A stretch of DNA of 7,288 bases, taken from the NCBI GenBank assembly GCA_007127385.1, contig SKZM01000183.1:1-7288 (forward strand), written 5' to 3'. The number at the start of each line of letters is the position of its first letter. Position 1 is the first letter of the stretch. The position numbers and the translations under genes are program-made. Of the stretch, positions 1 through 6,726 are shown in pieces. The notes under the pieces were generated by a model. The model saw nothing but the letters and a program-made list of their open reading frames with translations. It searched no databases and was not told the DNA's origin. Origin of the DNA: Methanosalsum sp. Lineage in GTDB: Archaea > Halobacteriota > Methanosarcinia > Methanosarcinales > Methanosarcinaceae.

Positions 1-1660
1 ACAGTTCAACATTGATAGTATAAGGTGAATTTCTAATACCCATTCTTCTGGCCAGTATCATGCATGGCTGCTTGGCAACAACAACTGAAGTACCCTGAAA
101 ATCCTTTGCACTCCTAAATGTTTCAATGGTTGTGTTGATATCTGAAGGATCTACAGTTTCAACAAATTCTGCACCCAGGCTCCTGCACAGATCTTCAAAG
201 CATATCTCTATAGTCTGTTCACCTGTTGCCAGTTTACCCATACCCGGATTTGGCTGATGGCCGGTCATAGCAGTTGTCCTGTTGTCAAGAACTGCAACCG
301 TGATGTCCGATTTATTGTAAGTGGCATTCAGCAGTCCGTTTATACCAGTATGCAAAAATGTTGAATCACCGATCGAACAACATATTGGCCTTTTCTCTCC
401 TGAATTATAGATTCCGGAAGCAACAGTAATACTTCCCCCCATACAAAGTGTTGTGTCTACCGTTCCGCTCTGGACTCCCAGAGTATAGCATCCAATATCG
501 CTGGGATAAATCGAATCCGGCCCAAAAGCCTTTTTCATTGCATAATATGTGGCCCTGTGAGAACACCCCGGACACATTACAGGAGGACGATCCGGAAGAT
601 CCATCACTTTATCAATGCCGTGAGTTTCAATTTCAGAAGAATCGAGGCCAAAGACTGTGGATATTGCCCTCTCACATATATCCACACTGAGTTCCCCATC
701 CCGGGGAATCAGATTCGGTCCTTTACCTTTAACTATAATATCTCTGCCAGGATTGCTAGCAATTACCTTAACACGATCTTCAACAATAGGTTCAAGTTCT
801 TCAATAACCAGAACAGTATCCACATTATCAAGCATCTCTCTGATCATTGATTCAGGAACCGGATATGTTCCAATTTTCATAAAGGATACATCCACCCCTA
901 GTTTCATAATAGCTTCCTTTGCATAAACAGAAGCAATACCGGAGGTAATTATACCAATTCTTGATCCTCTGGATATCTCAAGTTTATTCCATGGAGATTT
1001 TTCCAGATACGAAGCCAGTTTTTCCTGAACATCCAGAAGCTGTGGATGACGAACACATGCGTGTTTTGGAATCATGACCCACCTATCAACCTGCTTTTCA
1101 AAATGAGGTTCTGGAGTGGTATCATTGATATCTGAAAGTATAATATCAGATTTTCCATGAGATATACGAGTAGTCGATCTGAAGATCACAGGCATTTTGA
1201 ATTTCTCCGACATTGAGAATGCATAAGGGATCATATCCTTTGCTTCCTGGGGAGTGGACGGATCCAGACATGGAACCATCGAAAACTCTGAGTACCTGCG
1301 TGTATCCTGTTCATTCTGTGATGAATGGCATCCTGGATCATCTGCAACTATTATGACCATACCTCCTTCAACTCCCATATAAGCCAGTGTCATCAGAGGA
1401 TCTGCTGCAACATTGACCCCTACATGCTTCATCGTAACAACAGAACGAACACCTGTCATCGCTGCACCAGCCGCAACTTCCATGGCAACCTTTTCATTAA
1501 CAGACCATTCCACATAGAAATTCCTGTTTTCCATAGAAGCCAATGTTCCTATTATTTCGGAAGAAGGTGTACCGGGATACCCTGTGATCACTTTTCCTCC
1601 GCCTTCCAAAATGCCTCTAGCAATGGCAGCATTCCCAAGCATATATTCTCGGTTTTTCAT
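1..1660 (-). CDS. iorA: Indolepyruvate:ferredoxin oxidoreductase, alpha subunit (3' end outside window)
   Basis: This gene encodes the large TPP-binding subunit of indolepyruvate:ferredoxin oxidoreductase. The enzyme interconverts aryl-2-oxoacids (indolepyruvate, phenylpyruvate) and aryl-acetyl-CoA using ferredoxin, in the cytoplasm with the small IorB subunit. I translated 553 in-frame codons without a stop. The N-terminal pyrimidine-binding domain shows GYPGTPSSEI (about residues 27-36) and the activating glutamate region WSVNEKVAMEVAAGA (E56). The C-terminal TPP domain has MCPGCSHRA (362-370), then GDSTF (431-435) leading to LDNRTTAMTGHQPNPG, the GDS...N cofactor signature with N460. Family members are usually a little over 600 residues and end in a 2x[4Fe-4S] ferredoxin domain, which must lie beyond position 1. 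The ATG at 1660 is chosen because GGAG (1667-1670) sits six bases upstream and the protein begins at the usual point before the GYPGTP motif. It has its own leader, separate from pyrF. In methanogens IOR is often thought to run in the biosynthetic, reductive-carboxylation direction. Confidence 0.95.
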   Translation of the reverse strand, partial: MKNREYMLGNAAIARGILEGGGKVITGYPGTPSSEIIGTLASMENRNFYVEWSVNEKVAMEVAAGAAMTGVRSVVTMKHVGVNVAADPLMTLAYMGVEGGMVIIVADDPGCHSSQNEQDTRRYSEFSMVPCLDPSTPQEAKDMIPYAFSMSEKFKMPVIFRSTTRISHGKSDIILSDINDTTPEPHFEKQVDRWVMIPKHACVRHPQLLDVQEKLASYLEKSPWNKLEISRGSRIGIITSGIASVYAKEAIMKLGVDVSFMKIGTYPVPESMIREMLDNVDTVLVIEELEPIVEDRVKVIASNPGRDIIVKGKGPNLIPRDGELSVDICERAISTVFGLDSSEIETHGIDKVMDLPDRPPVMCPGCSHRATYYAMKKAFGPDSIYPSDIGCYTLGVQSGTVDTTLCMGGSITVASGIYNSGEKRPICCSIGDSTFLHTGINGLLNATYNKSDITVAVLDNRTTAMTGHQPNPGMGKLATGEQTIEICFEDLCRSLGAEFVETVDPSDINTTIETFRSAKDFQGTSVVVAKQPCMILARRMGIRNSPYTINVEL

Positions 1661-1712
1661 GTTAATCTCCTATTGATAGCAGAAAGGATATTTTAAACAC
1701 AAAATAGATCCT

Positions 1713-1724
1713 TACATATAGATT
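1713..1724 (-). promoter_or_regulatory. Possible archaeal TATA box for iorA
   Basis: Read on the minus strand, the A/T-rich segment AAATCTATATGTA lies about 55 bases upstream of the iorA ATG. Initiation about 25 bases downstream of the box would give a leader of roughly 30 bases that contains the GGAG ribosome site. The match to the TATA consensus is moderate, and a second AT-rich run (GTTTAAAATA, near 1683-1692) lies closer to the gene. This is an inference from spacing and composition only. Confidence 0.3.
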
Positions 1725-1815
1725 TATCATGTATTTACCTGATAATTCTTCACAATTAATAGATTCATCATTATTAAAATCTACTAATTAAAATATTTTA
1801 TTATGTTCTGTGGAT

Positions 1816-1824
1816 AAGAAAAAG
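1816..1824 (-). terminator. Possible T-tract terminator after the pyrF operon and sRNA
   Basis: On the minus strand the sequence CTTTTTCTT lies about 55 bases beyond the end of the box C/D sRNA. Archaeal RNA polymerase commonly terminates at short U-rich tracts without a hairpin. It lies between the sRNA and the presumed iorA promoter, where an operon end is expected. A weaker T-rich stretch lies further on (about 1789-1803). The call is tentative. Confidence 0.35.
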
Positions 1825-1878
1825 TCAGTATTTGCCATGGAAAAGCAGAAATTTCGATACACACAGCCAGGTTTGAAT

Positions 1879-1950
1879 ATTTCATGTGCCTCAGAACTCA
1901 TAGGGCTCATCATATTGTCAGTAACAGTAATCATCACAGGCACATGAAAT
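1879..1950 (-). ncRNA. Box C/D sRNA (2'-O-methylation guide), sR-tMet-like candidate
   Basis: Read 5' to 3' on the minus strand, the elements come in exact C/D order. These are the 5' stem ATTTCATGTGCCT (1950-1938), box C GTGATGA (1937-1931), a 9-nt D' guide TTACTGTTA (1930-1922), box D' CTGA (1921-1918), spacer CAAT, box C' ATGATGA (1913-1907), a 12-nt D guide GCCCTATGAGTT (1906-1895), box D CTGA (1894-1891) and the 3' stem GGCACATGAAAT (1890-1879). Both C boxes match RUGAUGA and both D boxes match CUGA perfectly. The stem arms pair over 12 bp with no mismatch; a thirteenth pair would use the last base of box D. This is the archaeal layout bound by L7Ae, Nop5 and fibrillarin; the 4-nt D'-C' spacer and 12-nt D guide are typical. 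It begins 13 bases after the pyrF stop, so it may be processed from the operon transcript. By the N+5 rule the D guide would methylate the C in AACUC(m)AUAGGGC. The CUCAUA part matches a CAU anticodon loop. Confidence 0.9.
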
Positions 1951-1963
1951 CAACACAACACAT

Positions 1964-2620
1964 TTACCGGATCACCGACTCTATTTCAGCAACAATACTT
2001 TCTGCCACTTTTTTAGGATATTGGGATTTATATATACTCCTGCCTGCAATTATCCAGTCCGCCCCCGAGGATATGGCGTCTGAAGCTCTGCCCCCTTGAG
2101 CACCTACACCAGGGGACATAATCTTAAGTTCATTTCCTATAATATTTCTTATCCTCTTTAAGGAATCAGGTCTTGTGGCAGGTGCAACTAGACCGGCTGC
2201 ACCGCATTCAACTGCCATCTCTGCTATAGAATCAGCTACAGGAAGGAAAAATTCAGTAGCTCCGGGATGACTCATCTCAGCCACAACGTATACTTCCTTT
2301 CCAAATTTCTCAGCAGTTTCGATACATGAAGAAAGACTGTCCCTTCCTGGGAATCCATGAGATATTACAGAGTCTGCACCTGCGTTGAAAACATGTTCAC
2401 ATATTAACTTGTTCGTATTTGGAATATCAGCAACTTTAAAATCCGCAATAACAGGTGCATACCGTGCCAGCTCTCCAATAATACTTATACCAGTTCCAAG
2501 CACCAGAGGATACCCTACCTTTATAGCATCAACTGAATCACAGGTCTCTTCTGCTATCATGATTGCTTCCTGTCTTTCAACTACATCCATGGAAAGTATT
2601 AATCCCTTATTTTTGATCAT
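1964..2620 (-). CDS. pyrF: Orotidine 5'-phosphate decarboxylase
   Basis: This enzyme decarboxylates OMP to UMP, the last step of de novo pyrimidine synthesis (EC 4.1.1.23). It is cytoplasmic and acts as a TIM-barrel dimer. The 218-residue length is normal for the archaeal class. All key positions of the well-studied archaeal enzyme can be placed: D12 in LILSMDV, K34 in AIKVG, the catalytic tetrad segment [10 protein letters not shown] (D60, K62, D65), the MSHPG loop (116-120) with the serine that contacts the pyrimidine, PGVGAQGG (170-177), and the phosphate-binding arginine R194 in AGRSIY. The ATG at 2620 lies seven bases after the upstream dys stop codon. A possible ribosome site (AAGGA) overlaps the end of dys, about 11 bases from the ATG, which is rather far. 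Translation may therefore be coupled to dys. It is the last protein gene of the apparent operon, with the box C/D sRNA immediately downstream in its 3' UTR. Confidence 0.96.
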   Translation of the reverse strand: MIKNKGLILSMDVVERQEAIMIAEETCDSVDAIKVGYPLVLGTGISIIGELARYAPVIADFKVADIPNTNKLICEHVFNAGADSVISHGFPGRDSLSSCIETAEKFGKEVYVVAEMSHPGATEFFLPVADSIAEMAVECGAAGLVAPATRPDSLKRIRNIIGNELKIMSPGVGAQGGRASDAISSGADWIIAGRSIYKSQYPKKVAESIVAEIESVIR

Positions 2621-2627
2621 ATGTTCA

Positions 2628-3575
2628 TCAATCCTTCAAACGGCTACGTGCAGCTGCCACAATAATAGGAAGAGTAATTGTTGCATCTGAATATACGGTT
2701 ACTGACCTGGCTTTCTCTCCAACTTTCCCCCATGATATGGCCTCCTCAAGAGACGCTCCACTAAGACCGCCTGTTTCTGGTGTGTCCATGGTCAGCTGTA
2801 TTGCATAATCAAATTCTTTTGGAGTAACAAGCATCGACTGGAAGATATAATTCTTAGGAACGCCACCCCCTACCAGAAGAGCACCCGCTTTTTCAGCTTC
2901 ATAACAGATGTCCAGAAATTCACTCATATCAGCGAACACATCAACGTTTAAGGGGTTAATTTGCTTGTATAGCCATGCCTGCAGACCAATTACACAATCC
3001 TGTATCGCAGGACAATAAACAGGTACATCATGATCTGCTGCCGTCTTGAGTATTGAATTGTCATCATCCAGGTTATTCCCAATAAAGGTTAAGAACTGGC
3101 GTATTGAGATCTTTTCTTCCCCCAGTTCACTGAAAATTGACTGCAGTTTTTCTTCCAGGCCAGTAAAATGATGTTCTGGCAAATATACATCATATATTCG
3201 ATTAATTTCATCATTTTTCAGGCAGGCATCATTTATAGCATCGGTCCCCTTGTAATGATGGAGGTCCAGAGATTCTATTATATCATGAACCAGATTTGCA
3301 CCGGTCGTTACAAGTACATCAATATTCCCATCCCTGATCAGGTCAGATATAATACATCGCATACCTGCCGGGACCATTGCCCCGGCAAGTCCGAAGAACT
3401 TGGTCGTATCTTCAGCTAACATCTCGCAATATATATCAACCGCCTGTCCCAAACGGCCTGCACCAAATGCACATCCACTCATCTGGCCTACAAGTTCATC
3501 CACATTCATACCCTGACTGATTCTGGCATGTTGAATTGGATATCTCAGTTTATCATGCTCTTCCTCAATATGCAT
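2628..3575 (-). CDS. dys: Deoxyhypusine synthase family protein
   Basis: This 315-residue protein belongs to the NAD-dependent deoxyhypusine synthase family, which moves a 4-aminobutyl group from a polyamine (agmatine in some archaea) to one lysine of aIF5A (EC 2.5.1.46). The visible motifs are [14 protein letters not shown] (60-73), the NAD-site [10 protein letters not shown] (89-98), [10 protein letters not shown] (184-193), [13 protein letters not shown] (231-243) and a C-terminal EEAISWGKV (277-285). The last contains K284, equivalent to the lysine that forms the enamine intermediate (human K329), and the adjacent tryptophan. Residues around the polyamine pocket differ from the human enzyme as I recall it: GGGVPKNY stands where human has a KHH motif, and the acidic stretch before the WGK motif is replaced by TPETGGLSG. 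Several methanogens and Archaeoglobus carry two paralogs, so this may be the divergent copy with another amine or acceptor substrate. The start is supported by GAGG six bases upstream of the ATG. It lies 27 bases after acs. Confidence 0.9.
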   Translation of the reverse strand: MHIEEEHDKLRYPIQHARISQGMNVDELVGQMSGCAFGAGRLGQAVDIYCEMLAEDTTKFFGLAGAMVPAGMRCIISDLIRDGNIDVLVTTGANLVHDIIESLDLHHYKGTDAINDACLKNDEINRIYDVYLPEHHFTGLEEKLQSIFSELGEEKISIRQFLTFIGNNLDDDNSILKTAADHDVPVYCPAIQDCVIGLQAWLYKQINPLNVDVFADMSEFLDICYEAEKAGALLVGGGVPKNYIFQSMLVTPKEFDYAIQLTMDTPETGGLSGASLEEAISWGKVGEKARSVTVYSDATITLPIIVAAARSRLKD

Positions 3576-3602
3576 TACATACCTCTAATAAGTTTTACAT
3601 AT

Positions 3603-5549
3603 TCAATTGATACCTGATTCATCAACCTTTCTCTTCAGTTCTTCAACTGTCTCAGGATTCTGGAGAGTGGTTATATCTCCCGCATCACCACCATCAGCAA
3701 TAGATTTTAATATGCGACGCATTATTTTGCCACTTCTTGTTTTTGGCAGTTCATCTGTGAAGAAAATATGTTCAGGACGTGCAATTGGCCCGATTTCATC
3801 TGCAACATGATCCACAAGGTTATTCATAAGATCATCACTTTCTGATATTCCTTCTGCCAGGGTTACATAAGCCACAATTACCTCACCTTTGACTTCATCT
3901 TTTTTACCAACAACTGCCGCCTCAGCTACTTCCGGATGGGAAACCAGAGCACTTTCGATTTCCATAGTTCCAAGCCGATGGCCTGCAACCTTGATAACAT
4001 CATCAACACGTCCAAGTATCCAGAAATAGCCGTCTTCATCCCGGCGTGCTCCATCTTCAGACATATAGGTGTCAATATCCCACTTACTCCAGTATGTGTC
4101 TATAAATCGTTGCTCATTTTTATAAACGGCCCGTATCATACTGGGCCACGGACGGATCAGGGCAAGATATCCCCCATGACCTGGAGAAACCTCATTACCC
4201 TCATCATCAAGGACCTTTGCCTTTATTCCGGGGAACGTTCTGGTAGCGCTTCCCGGTTTCAAAGGAGTAATGCCTGGAAGAGGAGTGATCATTATCATCC
4301 CGGTTTCGGTCTGCCACCATGTATCTACAACAGGACACCTGTTATTGCCGATATTTTCATAATACCATAGCCATGCTCTGGGGTTTATCGGCTCCCCTAC
4401 GGTTCCCAGTAATCGGAGAGTAGATAGATCATGCTTTGCAGGGATATCCTCACCCCACCTCATAAATGCCCTGATAGCAGTGGGTGCAGTATAGAATATT
4501 GTCACCTTATGACGCTCTACAATATCCCAGAAACGATCACGTTCTGGATAATCGGGAGCACCTTCATAGATGAGGATTGTAGCCCCGTTTGACAATGGAC
4601 CATATACTATGTAGGAGTGACCCGTGATCCAGCCAACATCAGCAGTACACCAGTATATGTCATCTTCTTTGATATCAAAAACCCAGTTTGTGGTTATGTG
4701 CGTACCAACCATATATCCACCAGTGGTATGGACCACTCCTTTGGGTTTGCCAGTTGTGCCACTTGTATACATCAAAAACAGCATATCTTCTGAATCCATA
4801 GTTTCCGGATCACAGATTTTACTGGCGGAATCCATCATTTTATGCCACCAAACATCCCGCTGTTGATTCATAGGTACATCGCTGCCGGTATGCCTGACAA
4901 CAATGACTTTCTCAATAGTATCTACTCTGCTTACTCCCTCATCGGCTCTTTTCTTGTGCTGGATCTCTTTTCCCCGCCGATAATATCCATCACAGGTAAT
5001 AAGGAATCTGCTACTTGAATTCTCGATCCTCTGTGCAAGTGCATCAGCAGAGAATCCCGCAAAAACCACACTATGGGGAGCTCCAATTCTGGCACAGGCA
5101 AGCATCGAAATGACAGCTTCAGGGATCATAGGCAGATATATTGTTACAATATCACCCTTTTTAACACCCATATCTTTTAGAGAATTGGCAAACCTTGAAG
5201 TGGCATCCAGAAGTTGTCTATAGGTATACTTACGTATATCACCTTTTTCTCCTTCCCATATAATAGCAGTTTTATCACCTCTGGAATCTATATGGCGATC
5301 AAGACAGTTGTAGGAAGCATTCAGTTTTCCTTCAATAAACCATCTGGCATGAGGTGGTTCCCATTCCAGCACAGATTTCCATTTACTGTACCAGTCAATG
5401 TTCTCAGCAATTCCCTCCCAGAACTTTTCATAGTCTTTTTCCGCCATGTCATAGATATCAGGATCATTCATATTGGCCTGTTTTACAAATTCTTCTGGCG
5501 GTTCTATTTTCTGCCATCCTTTTAAACTTGATTCAATCGCTTCTTCCAT
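3603..5549 (-). CDS. acs: Acetyl-CoA synthetase, AMP-forming
   Basis: This ligase activates acetate with ATP and CoA to give acetyl-CoA, AMP and PPi (EC 6.2.1.1). It links acetate to carbon assimilation or, in some methanogens, to methanogenesis. The 648 residues match full-length Acs. The N-terminal ACAS region runs into the adenylation core with the P-loop-like YTSGTTGKPKGV (261-272). The acyl and nucleotide site is DTWWQTETGM (409-418), whose tryptophan normally limits the pocket to acetate. The hinge and A8 region is GRVDDVIKVAGHRLGT (513-528). The C-terminal PKTRSGKIMRR (602-612) contains K608, the catalytic lysine that protein acetylases silence in other organisms. The start is well supported: GGGGTGA, a close match to the archaeal Shine-Dalgarno site, lies just before the ATG. 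It sits 27 bases downstream of the unknown 329-aa gene and 27 bases upstream of dys. A role on propionate or aryl acids is possible, but the tryptophan favours acetate. Confidence 0.97.
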   Translation of the reverse strand: MEEAIESSLKGWQKIEPPEEFVKQANMNDPDIYDMAEKDYEKFWEGIAENIDWYSKWKSVLEWEPPHARWFIEGKLNASYNCLDRHIDSRGDKTAIIWEGEKGDIRKYTYRQLLDATSRFANSLKDMGVKKGDIVTIYLPMIPEAVISMLACARIGAPHSVVFAGFSADALAQRIENSSSRFLITCDGYYRRGKEIQHKKRADEGVSRVDTIEKVIVVRHTGSDVPMNQQRDVWWHKMMDSASKICDPETMDSEDMLFLMYTSGTTGKPKGVVHTTGGYMVGTHITTNWVFDIKEDDIYWCTADVGWITGHSYIVYGPLSNGATILIYEGAPDYPERDRFWDIVERHKVTIFYTAPTAIRAFMRWGEDIPAKHDLSTLRLLGTVGEPINPRAWLWYYENIGNNRCPVVDTWWQTETGMIMITPLPGITPLKPGSATRTFPGIKAKVLDDEGNEVSPGHGGYLALIRPWPSMIRAVYKNEQRFIDTYWSKWDIDTYMSEDGARRDEDGYFWILGRVDDVIKVAGHRLGTMEIESALVSHPEVAEAAVVGKKDEVKGEVIVAYVTLAEGISESDDLMNNLVDHVADEIGPIARPEHIFFTDELPKTRSGKIMRRILKSIADGGDAGDITTLQNPETVEELKRKVDESGIN

Positions 5550-5576
5550 AAATTCACCCCATTTATATGATAAATA

Positions 5577-6566
5577 TTACCTGTATGAACCGATGTCTGT
5601 TATGTTTGTATTATTCAAATAAAAAAGATTCAGTATTCCATGGCATTTGCAGGATGTACCTACAAAAAATACATGCCCCATGTTACCATCACTGTCCCTT
5701 TCATTGCCCATGACATATATATTTCGAACATACTTCAATGCATCTAAAAGGTTCTTTTTAACATCATTTCCACTGATACCACCAAGTCCTGCCCCTATCT
5801 GATAGCTTTCAAAGACCCACCCTGTATAGAAGGATTTCAGATTCCTTAAATAATCTATAGTATCCCTGGCTTTCTCTCTTTCAAAAAAAGGACAGTATCC
5901 CGAATGACCGGGACAGTGATCCGGACAAATCTCATTACCTTTAGTATATGATAGTACAATAATTCCCTTTTCAGGATACTGTGACAGAATTATGTGCTCA
6001 GGCAGGTTTGATACGAAATTATCAAAAAAGATCTTTCTTACCGGATACTGGTCCAGTACTGTAAATTCATGGACAGGTATCGATGATACTGATGTTCTGA
6101 AAACTTCCGCATCCTGCTGATATTTTAGCGGAAAGGTCATTATATCTGCTATCAGCTGTGCTGCAATGTGGACAGGCACTGCTGGAACAATACATTCCGG
6201 AATCCCATGTGAAAGGATATATTTAATTATCCCGATATCGCAGCTATAGAAATAATTTCTTTTAAGGGAAATACCATTCTTCGGGGATCTGTGTTCATTT
6301 ATCTCCAATATCCCAATCTTCTGTTTAAGAATAGATGAAAGCTTTTTTTGATCTTCAATTACCTCAGATATTCCTGATGCCTCTGCTTCTGGATCAATGT
6401 CTATGGTCAGGACCAGTGGATAACGCTCATGACTGGTATTCTTTATAAAGCGGGTACCAACTTTACCACCGCCGATCACCAGAGCATATCCTTTAATTAC
6501 AGGCAATTCTTCCAGTAAAGCTAATTCTCTATCAATACAGGAGATCAATAGCTCTCTTCCATTCAT
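5577..6566 (-). CDS. Uncharacterized protein with Rossmann-like N-terminus and Cys/His cluster
   Basis: I do not recognise this 329-residue protein. Near the N-terminus a predicted beta strand enters a glycine loop, YALVIGGGKVGTRF (27-40), followed by a second strand ending in acidic residues, LVLTIDIDPEA (51-61). This is the usual look of a dinucleotide-binding Rossmann fold. The segment HGIPECIVPAVPVHIAAQL (120-138) resembles the later strand-helix part of such domains. The C-terminal half is different: it has a dense cluster EICPDHCPGHSGYCPFF (C214, H217, C218, H221, C225), a glycine-rich QIGAGLGGISGND (256-268), and a terminal TSCKCHG (304-310, C306, C308, H309). These residues could bind a metal or an iron-sulfur cluster. 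There is no signal peptide or clear membrane helix. It is the first gene of the apparent operon, 27 bases before acs, behind a TATA-rich divergent promoter. The ATG at 6566 is preceded by a weak purine-rich site (GAGATGGG). Codon use looks like its neighbours. A redox or sensor protein linked to acetate use is a guess only. Confidence 0.85.
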   Translation of the reverse strand: MNGRELLISCIDRELALLEELPVIKGYALVIGGGKVGTRFIKNTSHERYPLVLTIDIDPEAEASGISEVIEDQKKLSSILKQKIGILEINEHRSPKNGISLKRNYFYSCDIGIIKYILSHGIPECIVPAVPVHIAAQLIADIMTFPLKYQQDAEVFRTSVSSIPVHEFTVLDQYPVRKIFFDNFVSNLPEHIILSQYPEKGIIVLSYTKGNEICPDHCPGHSGYCPFFEREKARDTIDYLRNLKSFYTGWVFESYQIGAGLGGISGNDVKKNLLDALKYVRNIYVMGNERDSDGNMGHVFFVGTSCKCHGILNLFYLNNTNITDIGSYR

Positions 6567-6696
6567 ATTCCCATCTCTGTATCAATAACCAAATATTGTG
6601 ATCATAATAATTATATATTATCATCATAAGTGGTTTATGCTATAGATTAAGATTAAAAAGATACAATCATCGGACCATCAGAATGATTCATACTAT
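6567..6696. promoter_or_regulatory. Divergent AT-rich intergenic promoter region
   Basis: This 130-base region separates the minus-strand operon from the plus-strand phosphoesterase gene. Its clearest element is TTATATATTA (6611-6620), which reads as a TATA box on either strand. On the minus strand it would place initiation near 6590, giving a leader of about 25 bases before the 329-aa gene. On the plus strand it would place initiation near 6640. A second plus-strand candidate is TTTATGCTATAG (6634-6645), which would shorten that leader. The self-complementary TGATCA at 6599-6604 is a possible operator half, but there is no further support for it. I see no RNA gene here. Confidence 0.4.
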
Positions 6697-6726
6697 ATGG
6701 CCCGAAACAAAACTCACAATAAAATC

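Noticed and set aside
1325..1696. A 123-codon plus-strand open frame
   Set aside because: It lies antisense to the well-supported iorA reading frame, has no ribosome site and its translation is rich in Cys, His and Ser in a shadow-like pattern.
1740..1771. A second possible box C (ATGATGA, minus strand, 1771-1765)
   Set aside because: No CTGA box follows at a suitable distance, and there is no enclosing stem.
1879..1950. Reading the 13-base inverted repeat as a simple terminator hairpin or attachment site
   Set aside because: The 46-base loop contains four perfect C/D boxes in the correct order and orientation, and no T-tract follows the stem directly, so a guide RNA explains it better.
1884..2099. 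A 71-codon plus-strand open frame across the intergenic region
   Set aside because: It runs antisense through the box C/D sRNA and into the end of pyrF, has no ribosome site and resembles no protein.
3936..4370. A 144-codon plus-strand open frame
   Set aside because: It is the complement of acs, whose motifs are intact in the other frame.
6599..6630. Imperfect AT-rich inverted repeat and an ATGATGA motif in the divergent promoter
   Set aside because: The symmetry has several mismatches and is expected in A/T-rich DNA; no D boxes or stem follow, so it is treated as promoter sequence only.
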